Shown here piece after piece: positions 41,472-52,300 of a stretch of 64,000 nt of DNA. Within the stretch, counting starts at the first letter, position 1; every line of letters begins with the position of its first letter. Source of the DNA: Mesostigma viride (taxonomy: Eukaryota > Streptophyta > Mesostigmatophyceae > Mesostigmatales > Mesostigmataceae); contig RPFO01000082.1 in NCBI GenBank assembly GCA_009746045.1, positions 2,076,612 to 2,140,611 on the forward strand, in the 5' to 3' direction. The notes under the pieces were generated by a model. It was not told the origin of the DNA and made no database searches. It saw nothing but the letters and a program-made list of their open reading frames with translations. A program made the translations under genes and the position numbers.

Positions 41472-44400
41472 ATGTCTGCGGTGGGGGTGCAGGCGAATTC
41501 CGCAGGTTTACTCACGGCTCGTGATGCTTTTGGATCGGGGGTTCTACGACGCAAAGCCCGGCTAGTTGTTTCCACTAGGGTTTCTGGTCAAACTGTTAAA
41601 GACAGGAAGCTTCATGCTATCCGAGGAAACGTAGCAAGCCTCGGTTCAAATCCTTGTGTCACCTTGCGTAGTCCTTCTGCAAAGCCGAAGAAGGAAAGGA
41701 GGAAGTCCTTCCCCTTGTATATATGTTCAAGTGCACCCGAGAAAGTCAGAAAGTTTGAGGTAATTTAACCTCGGTTTGCTGACACTTGCTTGTTTCCATG
41801 TCGCTCATCTATGGACTCGTTTCTAAAAAGTTGGTCCCGTCATCATTACATGCACGTGCAGGCGATTCCGGTACATCGGATCAACAATTTCGACGAGTCG
41901 AACGTGCGACATCAGAAGCCTTTCAATCCCCCTCGAATTCACGTAAATGATGCCTCTGTGCACAATCCTCTGGAGCGCCAAAACCGGCTAGGATGCGGGT
42001 GGATGGGCGCCATATTCGAATATGATGGAGTCCTGGTGAATGACACGTCCCAAGTCCACATGAAGGTACTGCTGGATTCTGGAACACTATAGCCTGATAT
42101 GACGGGTTGCCTACCAAGGTTTCAGTGGCAATCGTACTTTTGCTGCATACGCTCAACTTGTCAGTTGATTTTGATCGCAGCACACACTGGGATGCGGCAT
42201 GCCTGTTTCAGCTGCCATTGGCCTCATGCCGTGATACATTCGAAGGGGCGGTGCAATCAGAGCCGTTCTTTGCGTTGGGGCTGTTGCAACAACGCCATCT
42301 GGTGCAAGGGTACATGCTTGTTGATGCCCTCTGATTACATAACCGGGGCCGAGCCCATGCAATTCTTATGATTGCCTCAGGCTCCTTGATGGCCCACCCC
42401 GTGGTCTTTCAATTGATGAGAGAATGCCTTCACCCCGTCTCAGTTGTCGGTCTATACGATTTAGACTGCGTCCCGGCCTCTCCACTTTGTTTCCTAGTTA
42501 CTGTGAAGCAAAAAATGTTCTTCCTTTCGCGCTTCCCCCAAAGTACAATTTTATTTGAAGTAAAGACCCCGCACGCACACATTGTCCTGTGCCCTCAGGA
42601 TTGAAATCCTTCCCTTTTGCCTAGTATTCCTTGGCGCAAAGTCTGTTCCTCCTCAAAGTCATCGCCACCCCCAAGCCCCACCCCAACCCCACCTCCCCGG
42701 TGGTCTGGCACTTTCTCAGGGACGGGTCCACTCCTCCTCCTTGACATAAGACTTCTATCCCCCCCACCATTTCATCATTTTCCTTCCCTTCCCTCTGGCC
42801 AGGCGTGGTTGACACTGGCGGAGGAGGAAGCGCGCGCCCCCCCCGCAGCCTTCATCCTGCGGCGGTGCGCGGCCATGAAGAGTGAGCAAGTGGTGTCCGA
42901 GGTGTTGTGCTGGGCGCGCGACCCCTCCAAAGTGCGTGCGCTCGCGGCGCGCAAGGAGGCCATCTACGAACGGCTCATCGATGGGGCCTACAAAGCCATG
43001 CCAGGCGTGAGCGAGTTCCTGGAGAGTCTCCAGAAGTTCGATGTACGTTCTACGTGCGCACAGGCAGCCATGCGTGAGAACTTGTTCATCATATTGGAAG
43101 TCAACCAGCTGAGGGGTAGTTACTTTTTCATATGGCGAAAAAGCACAGGGGAACGGGTGGCTCTGTGGGTTGGGGTGGGTGGGTTGTCGGGGATAATGCG
43201 TAAAATGGTGGGTGGTCTGCTTGGGGTGGGATTTTGTGTGTGCGGGAGGGGGGGGGGGGGGGGGGAAGGAAGGGGAAACGAGTGGGGAAGGCAGGCAGGG
43301 AAGGGTTTGCTGGGTAGTTTCAGGGTGCCTTGTAGGTCTGCTCACACCACAAGCGTGCCGCTGGCTTTCTGTTTTCTGGATGGCTTTCTTCGGGGTCACG
43401 GCTGGCCCATCTTTGGTTCTTGCCTCCCCCCTTTCGCTTCTGTTTGCCCTCCTTTGCCCTCCCTTGCCCTCCTTTGCCCTCCTTTGCCCCCCATAGCCCT
43501 TACTGTTCCCTCCTTTGCCCTTCTTTCCCCCCCGTTGCCCTCACTTTGCCCTCCGTTGCCCTCACTTTTCCCTACATTGCCCTCCCAGTGTTCTCGCTTT
43601 GTTCTTTTTGCCCTCCAGATACCAAAATGCCTGCCCCTCACTTGCCCTCCCTTTTGCCGTCCTTGTGTTGACGTTGTTCTTCCACCCTTTCTTGTTGCCC
43701 TCCTGGCTGCCTCTCCTTGGACCCTCTTTTTTTTTTTTGCCCTCTTTTTTTTTTTTTTTTGCCCTCTTTTTTTTTTTTTTTTTTTCTCTCTTTTTTTTTT
43801 ACCCTCTTTTTGCCCTCTTTTTTCTTTTTGCCCTCTTTTTGCCCTCTTTTTTCTTTTTGCCCTCTTTTTGCCCTCTTTTTGCCCTCCTTTTGCCCTCCTT
43901 TTGCCCTCTTTTTGCCCTCCTTTTGCCCTCCTTTTGCCCTCCTTTTGCCCTCCTTTTGCCCTCTTTTTGCCCTCTTTTTGCCCTCTTTTTGCCATCTTTT
44001 TGCCCCCCTTTAGCCCCCCTTTTGCCCTCTTTTTGCCCCCTTTTAGCTTCCCATGCACATCAAACCCTTAACATCGCTTCCCGTTCACGTTAAACCTTTG
44101 CCCCCATTTCCATCACCTCCAGATCCCGTGTGTGATCGGGTCGCCCGCCCCGCGCCGCCAGATCGAGATGGGCCTGGACTCCACGGGCCTCGCCCGCTTC
44201 TTCAAGCCCACGCCCTACAGTGATGTCATAGTGACTGCCGAGGATGTCCACCGGTCCACCCCCGACGCGGAGACGTTCCTGCTTGCAGCCGGGTGCATCC
44301 GCCGCCCTCCCGAGCGCTGCATCGTGTTTGGTGCTGGCAACGCGAGCATCGAGGCGGCGCGCGACTGTCGCATGAAGGTGGTGACGCTGGCCAGCAGGCA

Positions 44401-44587
44401 CCCACTGTACGAGCTCACGGCTGCCGACCTGGCGGTGCGCCACATGAGCGAGCTGAGCGTGGCCAACCTGCGCAACTTGATGGCGGCGGCGGAGCCGGAC
44501 GAGAGCGAGCAGCAGGGGGAGCTCCAGATGGAGGTTGAGGAAGAGACGTACGCGCCCAAGCCGCTGTCCATGCTGTTTGATGACTGA
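41472..44587 (+). CDS. PYRP2: Plastid 5-amino-6-(5-phosphoribitylamino)uracil phosphatase-like HAD protein
   Basis: Four exons join in phase 0: 41472-41759, 41862-42065, 42803-43042, 44123-44587 (398 aa; the plant enzyme is close to 370). Residues 1-60 are rich in Ala/Ser/Arg and poor in acids, like a chloroplast transit peptide; this decided the start over an upstream ATG at 41376. The body matches plant PYRP2 by motif order: GCGWMGAIFEYDGVLV (~140-155), WLTLAEEEARAPPAAFILRR, QVVSEVLCWARDPSKV, IPCVIGSPAPRR (~245), TAEDVHRSTPDAETFLLAAG, RCIVFGAGNASIEAARD and VVTLASRHPLYELTAADLAV. The family removes phosphate from the riboflavin precursor ARPP in plastids. HAD motif III Lys is replaced (HRSTPD where plants have GKPD) and motif I has Glu-Tyr-Asp. 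The same start region overlaps the doubtful minus-strand gene. Confidence 0.85.
43236..43265. repeat. Poly-G run in PYRP2 intron 3
   Basis: Some 18 consecutive G bases, followed by more purine-rich sequence. Confidence 0.9.
43430..44060. repeat. Pyrimidine tandem repeat (tttttgccctc unit) in PYRP2 intron 3
   Basis: Some 600 bp of tttgccctcc and ttttgccctct units, 10-12 bp each, with poly-T variants, end about 60 bp before the exon 4 acceptor at 44122. The plus strand is almost purely pyrimidine. The long open frames across it are artefacts of the repeat. Confidence 0.9.
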
Positions 44588-45864
44588 GGGGGGCACTCTC
44601 CCCGCTGTTGGATGACTGAGGGGGGCTGCTCTCCATGCCCTTAAATGATTAGGAAGCGGGGGGCGGGGGGGGGGGGGGGGGGAGGGAAATTGAGGATGGG
44701 TGCGAAAGGGAAGGAAGGGTGTCATGCTCGAACATCAGGAGGTCTGTCTTTGCCCTTTGACGGTTGAGGGGGGAGGCTGCTTGTTCTCTTCGCACCTGAT
44801 GCATAAGGGGCAGGGGAGTCGCCCTATTCTTTTCGGCAACTCAATGCGGGAGGGCATTCTCTATCCTTTTTGTTTGTTGAGCGACAGGGGCTTCATGGCT
44901 TTTATAATGAAGGAACCTTGGGCCAGATGGGCCCAGGGCACACCTCCTGGTCGAAAGGTACAGATGGGCCTATGGCACGCTCGGAACGCACGTATGCCTT
45001 GCAGTGGGACAGGCACGTGGAGAGCAAAGTTGGCCTGGAGGGGGTGTGTCCTGAGGAGGACCCTGCTTGTGGCATGAGGGATGCCCGGTGATGGCTGTCA
45101 GTTGACAACCCGCTGGATGAGGACGTATGTAGAACCGGGACGGGTCTTCCTGTGCTGGTTCCCTCATGCATGGAAAGGACAGTGGTGGTGGTGGAGCCCA
45201 TGCAGCGACCAGGGGGGCGGTACCTTGCTACATCTGTGTCAATCGCGAAAAGTCCACGCTGGTTTGGCTTGGATGAATCGCCCCGACCAAATCGCTCCGC
45301 ATGAGATGCAATGGCTGGTTCTGTGGCTGGCCACGCGTGTCTGTGCCCACATCGACTTCCACGGATGGTAACAACGGGGAGCTTGTGCGGGGGGTTGCGC
45401 CGACATTGGATGGCCCGGGCTTCGACCCAGATCCTTGGCATGTGGATAGGCCCAAGAGGCTGTCCCCATTACCCCCTCGTACATGGTGGCCCCACGGGTG
45501 TGCTGGCCGCTTGTCGTTGTGGTGGAGTCCATAGCCAGTGCTTTCAAACTCATGGAGATTTCCAAGTGTTTGCGGGCGCAGTTGTTTAGTGGATGGCCAC
45601 GCAAGGGCCGGCAGCCGCTGTGGGTACTGGCATCTCCCAGCCGCAATGGTGGTTGCAGCCGTTGGCCCGAAGGTTGCTGGTGACACGTGGCATGTTCGGA
45701 AGTTACGCCGCCTGACTGTGACTCCAGCGGATTTCGGTAATGCCTGTGTTTTTCTGGCATAGTCTTCCAGCACATGGCTGCTTTTACATGTGTGAAGGAT
45801 TGATCACGTGGGCGGTAGCCATCGTGTAGGTTAGCTGGGTCGCCAAACGTGGCCCTGGCTGCCA

Positions 45865-45943
45865 TAAGCTAGATAACAGCAGGGTCGAGCTACCCTAGTC
45901 CGGATTCTTCCAGATTTCTGGCCATTGCTGGTTGTCTTTTTGA
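45865..45943 (+). repeat. Dispersed repeat R1 copy
   Basis: Matches 34370-34460 (gataaca-gcagg, tcgagctacc, tccggattctt, agatttctggcc, gctggttgtct). Confidence 0.6.
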
Positions 45944-46726
45944 TAGGGTAGTGTTGTACATGGAATTGTGGTGGTTACGGGACTTGCAGGCCTGACGGGT
46001 GCAGTAGGGCACGGTCGCCAGACGGCCAAATGGCCAGCACGCCCGGGATATGGTACCGTGCGCAAACGGCTCAGCAGCACATGATTGTGAGGCAGGTGTG
46101 TGCTGCAACTGGTCGACGTATGGCATAGCCTCGGCTTTTGCGCTGGCTACTTTTTCGTGGGCAACACCATCATGCTGCGCTGCCCATGGGGTTGGGCTCA
46201 CCCTCGCTACTTCTGCATGTTGATGCAAGTTGTACATACACAGCTGGATTTTTTCATGCATCTCTCGCCAGGGCTGTGGCAGGGTGCGCTTTGCATTATG
46301 TCAAGTGAGACAAGTATTATGTGATGTGATGACGTGTTGGTCTCCCCAGGGCAGCCTCTTACCTAGAGAACGTTGACTGTCTAATTAGTTGTCAGATTCG
46401 TTCACCACTTCTGGTTTTGTATATTGCTATCAGCAGAGTTTGTCATCAATGCAAAATATGCAGCAGTTTGTGTACTGCTGTATGTATAGTGGTCAACAGC
46501 GTGTGTTCCTATAATGAATATTCCATACTTTTCCTGCGCAAATGGGAGGGCCCACAATCAATCTACAATACCCATGCCAAATTTTATTACTTGAGGAGAC
46601 GCCATTTCAACAAATACATGACAATTGATGCTCATTGTGAATGCGTTTCCACATGAAATCATTACCATTTCATGCAATTTGGTCACTGGTGCGCTTTCCG
46701 CGTGCACTTTTCATTACTAGATTGCT

Positions 46727-46780
46727 TAAATTTATTAAAATTTATTAAAATTTATTAACATTTATTAAAATTTATTCAAG
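46727..46780. repeat. A/T tandem repeat (attaaaattt)
   Basis: Five near-identical 11-bp units of aaatttattaa. Confidence 0.85.
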
Positions 46781-47033
46781 TCGGGGTAAAATTGGCTGTT
46801 TTTGTCAAAGTGTCATGCACTCGGAGGGTAAGCAAGTGAGACAAGTTGTAGATTAAATTTACAATTGCACAACCCTCTCCACGACCCCGCTAGTTCTATT
46901 TATAGAACGAATTATAATTATTGCCAAAATTGTGCACAAGCCTGTGCACAACCCAACCAGTAATTCCCACTTGAACTTTGAATATTCAAGTGAATGCTCT
47001 GGAGACAGATGTACAGATCGATCTTTACAAATG

Positions 47034-47904
47034 CAACGGCGAGATCTGGGCTCCACCCCTTTCCGTCCCCACCCTCCGCTCCATCCTCACGGAAGCCTTT
47101 CAGCAGCACGTGACCCCCCTTGCTGCCGACATAGCAGCAATCGGCGGCACGCTGACTGCTGAACTTCCTCACATTTCCACCGCCGCCGCCTCCACCTCCA
47201 CGGCCATTTCCGCCTCCACTGCCGACATCAAAGCCCAGCTCCTCGACCTCGACCAACGCCTTCAAGCCACCGCCAACGCCCTTGAGAGCTTGCATGACAC
47301 CGCCGGCCTCACCGCCCAGGCGGTGAAGGACATCGCCGCCCAGCCGGCGCCTGCTGGCTCGGCCGGCGATGCTCCCTCCACCTGGGCGGACTTGCTTAAG
47401 CAGCACACCACCTCCACCACCTCCACCATCTCGGCACAACTCAAGCAACAAGCCCTCGACCTTCGCGAGGAAGCCGACATCGCCCGGCGCAGCCACAATG
47501 TCATCGTCAAGCACTTCGACCAGCAGGCAGGTGAGACCTCCACGAGCCTTCTTGAGGCATTTAAGCGCGCCATTCTTGCCCCCATGTTACTCACTGGTGA
47601 GCTGGACATGTCGGCTGTCCGCCTCCCCCGCGCGCGGGGGAAGGCTGGCCCGGCCCCCGTGCTCCTCACCTTTAAGTACATGGCGGACAAGCTGGCGTTC
47701 CTTAAATGCCGCAAGAAGCTCTCGGAGACTCGCTTCACGCTGGACGACGACTTGACCCTGGCCCAGCAACAACGGCGACGCGAGCTATGGCCGGCCTACC
47801 TTCAGCTCCGGCAGAGCGCAAGGGGGAAGCCGGTATACTGGAGGGGGGCGGTCATCCACGTTGACCACAAGCCCTGGCAGCCCCCTCCTGCCACCTCAGA
47901 CTAG
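47034..47904 (+). CDS. LINE ORF1, L1 ORF1p-like (truncated N-terminus)
   Basis: The open frame extends back into flanking DNA to an ATG at 46978, but element-derived sequence starts at 47034. It encodes RSILTEAFQQHVTPLAADIA, a Thr/Ser/Ala stretch, and a coiled-coil segment (DIKAQLLDLDQRLQATANAL). An RRM-like part (SHNVIVKHFDQQAGETSTSL, LPRARGKAGPAPVLLTFKYM) and the C-terminal domain (DDDLTLAQQQRRRELWPAYL) follow. Family members bind element RNA and act as nucleic-acid chaperones. This is the best-preserved ORF1 in the window: its ~290 element residues are uninterrupted, which suggests recent insertion. Confidence 0.8.
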
Positions 47905-48346
47905 GAATATATATACCAGTAGTGTAGATTAGTAAGGCTTAGCCTAGCATGTGGCCCACGCGCATGTGCGCCCATAATGGCCCCCATGGATGATGCCTTC
48001 AACATTTAGCCATGCTTTGTCTATAATGGGACCCCCATGGATGTTGCATTAAGAACTTAGCCATGCTATGCCATGCAGAGAGATGCTCTCTGTCGAGAAG
48101 CCATGCCCTAGCCCTTGCATAGCCATGATGATCTTCCTCCCCCGTGCCAGGATCCCCTTAGCTGGGTTGAACCTGAGACAGCATGGTGGTGCCGGTGCCC
48201 TTGCGGCACCTAGAGCAAGTGTTGCTTACATTCCCACCCTTGCATGAAGTAGCCTAGGATGTATTTAAAGCCATATGCCCCTTCTCAGGGATATGTGCTA
48301 CATTGACTCCCAACGGAGTGATGTTGATAATTAATTAATTAATTAA
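47034..48346 (+). mobile_element. ORF1-only LINE with perfect 10-bp target duplication
   Basis: This 1,313-bp insertion is flanked by tttacaaatg (47024-47033 and 48347-48356). It consists of a 5'-truncated but otherwise intact ORF1 (to 47904), a 3' UTR of about 400 bp, the 3' hairpin (48297-48325, loop CAAC) and a TTAA tail. No RT sequence lies between ORF1 and the tail. Its position only 34 bp from the end of the minus-strand gene at 48380 puts it in that gene's 3' flank. Confidence 0.9.
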
Positions 48347-49479
48347 TTTACAAATGTACACGAGTTCAGATCAAGCTATCTAACTACCTACTAACAGGCG
48401 TTTCTTTACAGGTGCCCGTCCGCTCGTCTTCTTTACACCCCCCTCCCGCACATCTGCGCCAGCCTTCCCTTGAGGTTTTCGTTTGCCCTGCCCTGCGGCT
48501 TGGTCTCCCCCCTTCTCTTGGAGTCGTGGGGAAGATCTGGTCGCTGGGGAAGATCTGGTCGCCAGGTACCCCTTGTCCATCCACCACTCCAAATACGTTC
48601 CCTCAGGTGGCTTGAAACAGTTCCGCATCTCGTCTTGTTGTACCTTGAAAATTATGTTGGGCATCGTCCCCTGCTCCCCATTAATCCAGATTCCCTTTTC
48701 GTCACACCCTTCTGCCCAAAATTTAACGTACCACACGCCCGTTTTATCCACCTTTCGAACGACTCCATGCACCAGGAACGTGTCGACGTGGAAATCAGGC
48801 ATGTGTGCCAGCTTCATTGGGTCTGCATTGAGTTTAGCCACCGAATCAGCAGCCCACGTGGGCTTCCACAACGTATCAAGGCGCTGGGATTGGTTCTTCC
48901 GATACTGGCAAAATTCCCCGCCGTGCTTGCACAATACCGAAACCGGACATCCAACAGGCGAGCGGGGCACGACCCGTTTCCCCCCCCCCCACCTTCCAGA
49001 TTCTCCATCCACGTCTGCCAACTTGGTGGTGGCACTTTCTTGTCTAGTGGCTTGGGCTGGGTTGCGGTAACTGTGACACGTCTTTGTGGCGCTTCCTCAG
49101 GTTCCGATTCTTCCGATTCTTCCGAATCTTCCTCAAACCCTTTGGGTGGGCCGCCATGCGCGTCATCCTTTGGCGGCTCCTCTTCAGACTCGTCACCTGT
49201 GTGTGGGACAAGCAATGACGAGCGGCGCAATTAGTTATCATTACAATCGCAAATCAAACTTGGGAATATGCAAACATCATAATTTAACCGACCATATTCA
49301 CTCAGATTAACTTACCCTTTGACAGATGACTAGCCGTTGCTCTTGATCGAACGTGCCCGCCAGGCGAAAGGAGCTTTTTGCAGTAGTCGACGGCACGCCC
49401 CAACATCCCCCCCCCGACGCCCCCGAATTCCCCTCGAGCCTCCCTCCCCTCCCCCCCCTCCTTCCCCCCTTCCCCCGAT

Positions 49480-49940
49480 GCGCCGGTCGACCCGCCCCCC
49501 TCTCCGCCCTTCGACCCGCCCCCCTCTCCGCCCTTTGACCCGCCCCCCTCTCCACCCTTCTCTCCCCCCCCTCTCCGCCCTTGGACCCGCCCCCCTCTCC
49601 GCCCTTTGACCCGCCCCCCTCTCCACCCTTTGACCCGCCCCCCTCTCCGCCCTTCGACCCGCCCCCCTCTCCGCCCTTCGACCCCCTCCCCTCTCCGCCC
49701 TTCTCTCCGCCCCCCTCTCCATCCTTCGACCCCCTCCCCTCTCCGCCCTTCGACCCGCCCCCCTCTCCGTCCTTCGACCCCCCCCCTCTCCGCCCTTCGA
49801 CCCCCCCCCTCTCCGCCCTTCGACCCGCCCCCCTCTCCGTCCTTCGACCCCCCCCCTCTCCGCCCTTCGACCCGCCCCCCTCTCCGCCCTTCGAACCCCC
49901 CCCTCTCCGTCCTTCGACCCGCCCCCCTTATCACCACCCT
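49480..49940. repeat. Coding minisatellite (cgcccttcgacccgccccc, ~23-24 bp)
   Basis: About 19 imperfect units with variable C-run lengths lie in exon B of the minus-strand gene. They encode Gly-Arg-Arg-Ala-Glu-Arg or Glu-Gly-Arg-Arg-Gly-Gly repeats depending on frame. Variable unit length explains why all three frames stay open. Confidence 0.85.
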
Positions 49941-51848
49941 CATTCCCGTCCCCCTCATCATCGCCGGCACCATCATCACCAACCTCCTCCCCATCATCAC
50001 CCCCATGTGACCCGACATCCTCATCATCCCCCATTGAGACGTCTTCGGCCGCGGGGGTCTCCGAGGCGGCGCGCTTCCGGCGTTTCTTTTTGGTGCCAGC
50101 GCCTGCCGTCTCCAGCGGACGCTTCTGGGCTGCACCCGCAATTTCCTTGCCCGAACGGCCGTTGGGATTGGAAATATCCTCCCCCTCAGGCCGCTTCCCA
50201 AGTACCTTCAGAAGGACCTTAAACCCATCCACCTGCTCCTTTGACCCAATGAAGATCACGGGTGGGTTGAAGAATCCCGTGAAATCGCCTAGGTACGACG
50301 ACCAGTCGTCCTTCACACCATTGAAATCTCCACAATCCTTCGCCGCCTTCCAGTCCCTTTTCTCCACCCACGAACCCGTTCGACCCTTCAACAATTCCTC
50401 ATCATTCCACAGCTTGGCGTGATGTTCCAAATTCAGCAGCACTACCCCATTCTTGATATCTGGCTGGTTCACCCCCCCCTTCCTCTTCACAACAAATTCG
50501 AACCCCTCCATTGCATTAAGTACCACTTGAGCCAACCGTGTCGGCCCATCGCTTTTCTCCCACGCGAAAGTCTTCATCATGAACTCACAGGTCTCTTCCC
50601 CGTCAGACGTGTAAACTCTCTTAGAAATCCACGGGCCCTGCTGCTCGATTTCGGATGCCATCTCCTCCGACCCAAACTTCCGCGGGGGTTCCCGCTTCTC
50701 CCCCACCTTTTTTTGGCGACCCGACTGGACGTCCTCTGCCTCGGCATGTTCGGCTTGGCCTTCCTCCGGCACAGCCCCCGTCACCACCACAGCCCCCGCC
50801 ACAGGCTGTACGGGTTGGGGCACCACAGCCTGTTCGGTTGGGGGTTCGGGCGCAATCAGGACCCACCATTTCGTTTCCTCCTTGTGGGTCGTCCAAAAAT
50901 CCGTCCTCTCCAGCAGTGCAAGTGGGAAGGTGGAATCGTCCCTCCCCGTTGGCCTGATAACCGCCCTTAGTCTCTTGGCAGCTACAGCGACCGTATCGGC
51001 CACCCTCTGAAGGGCGCTGTCGGCTTCCGAAGGCTGCATCGGCAACCAGCCGAGGTCGCGTGGTTCGGGGTATTTCCCCAAATCGCGGTTGTAGATCATG
51101 AAAAGCTGGACCATCACCTCGCAGAAGATCTTGGCCATGTATGTCAGGTCATACAAGCACTGAGGAGGAACGTGTTTGGCCTTCACGGTTGCCATGATAG
51201 ACGGCCAGAATCGAAAGCGGGCTAGACTCCTCCACCCTTCCTGTTTGATCCCCCCCCCTTCCTCATCACCCTTCCCTCCCCGTCCAGCTTGTCCGCTGCC
51301 ACGATGTCCAGAAACTCTGCAAGCTCCTTGGCCAGCTTGTCCTCAATCGGCATTCCACATCTACTGTCGTCGTTCGGAGCGACCGTTTCATCCTTCACAG
51401 CCGAGATGAAGTCGTAGACTTGGGTTTTCTCCGATTCGGACAAACCACCCTCGTTCAATCGCCCTCCAACCCGCTCCTCACCACCCTCCTCCCCCTCCCC
51501 GTCCTTCCTTGCCTTCTCAGTGCTGCTTGAAACCCCATGAATCAAATTCCATATTTCTTTCTGGTCCTGAAGGGGCACCTCCGGCTTATCCCAGGATTCC
51601 TCCATGTGCGTCTTGAAATAGTTGTGCACTTCCAGCAGCGCCGTCCCCCTCGACTTTTTGGAAACGGCCTCGTCTTCTGCATTCAGCCCCCCTCCGATCA
51701 GGGCAACCCTCCGATGCGCCTCTCTCCCCTGCATGCATGAAATGTGAATCAGTGTTTGAGACAAAAAACGGTCATACAACACACGACCTGACATTTTGTC
51801 CTTACACTTTGGAAGATCGGCCGTTCCCGAACAAAAATCACACCCTAA

Positions 51849-52300
51849 TTTCCAGTTTCCAACGGCCGTTGGCGCAAGAAAAATCACACCCTAATTTCCA
51901 GGTTCCAACGGCCGTTGGCGCAAGAAAAATCACACCCTAATTTCCAGGTTCCAACGGCCGTTGGCGCAAGAAAAATCACACACTAATTTCCAGGTTCCAA
52001 CGGCCGTTGGCGCAAGAAAAATCACACCCTAATTTCCAGGCTCCAACGGCCGTTGGCGCAAGAAAAATGTCGACCGAATTTCCAGGTTCCAACGGCCGTT
52101 GGCGCAAGAAAAATATCAACCAAATTTCCAGGTTCCAACGGCCGTTGGCGCAGGAAAAATGACACCCTAATTTCCAGGTTCCAACGGCCGTTGGCGCAAG
52201 AAAAATCACACACTAATTTCCAGGTTCCAACGGCCGTTGGCGCAAGAAAAATCACACCCTAATTTCCAGGTTCCAACGGCCGTTGGCGCAAGAAAAATAA
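51849..52300. repeat. 46-bp satellite, 10 copies, in the intron between exons A and B
   Basis: Each unit holds the 14-bp perfect palindrome CCAACGGCCGTTGG, then gcgcaagaaaaa and caccctaatttccaggt. The array fills about three quarters of the 612-bp intron. Confidence 0.95.

Larger units (their letters stand above)
44588..46860. other. 3' flank of PYRP2 and intergenic DNA
   Basis: Contains a 20-nt poly-G run near 44660-44682, a copy of dispersed repeat R1 at 45865-45943 and A/T-rich DNA toward the right. The open frames are short and not recognisable. Confidence 0.5.

Noticed and set aside
42617-44071. 484-codon plus-strand frame through the PYRP2 intron
   Set aside because: It reads through a GT donor at 43043 into a pyrimidine repeat; the PYRP2 match stops at the donor and resumes at 44123.
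46978-47033. Native N-terminus of the LINE ORF1 at the ATG at 46978
   Set aside because: The 10-bp target duplication places the element's left end at 47034, so this ATG belongs to the flanking DNA.
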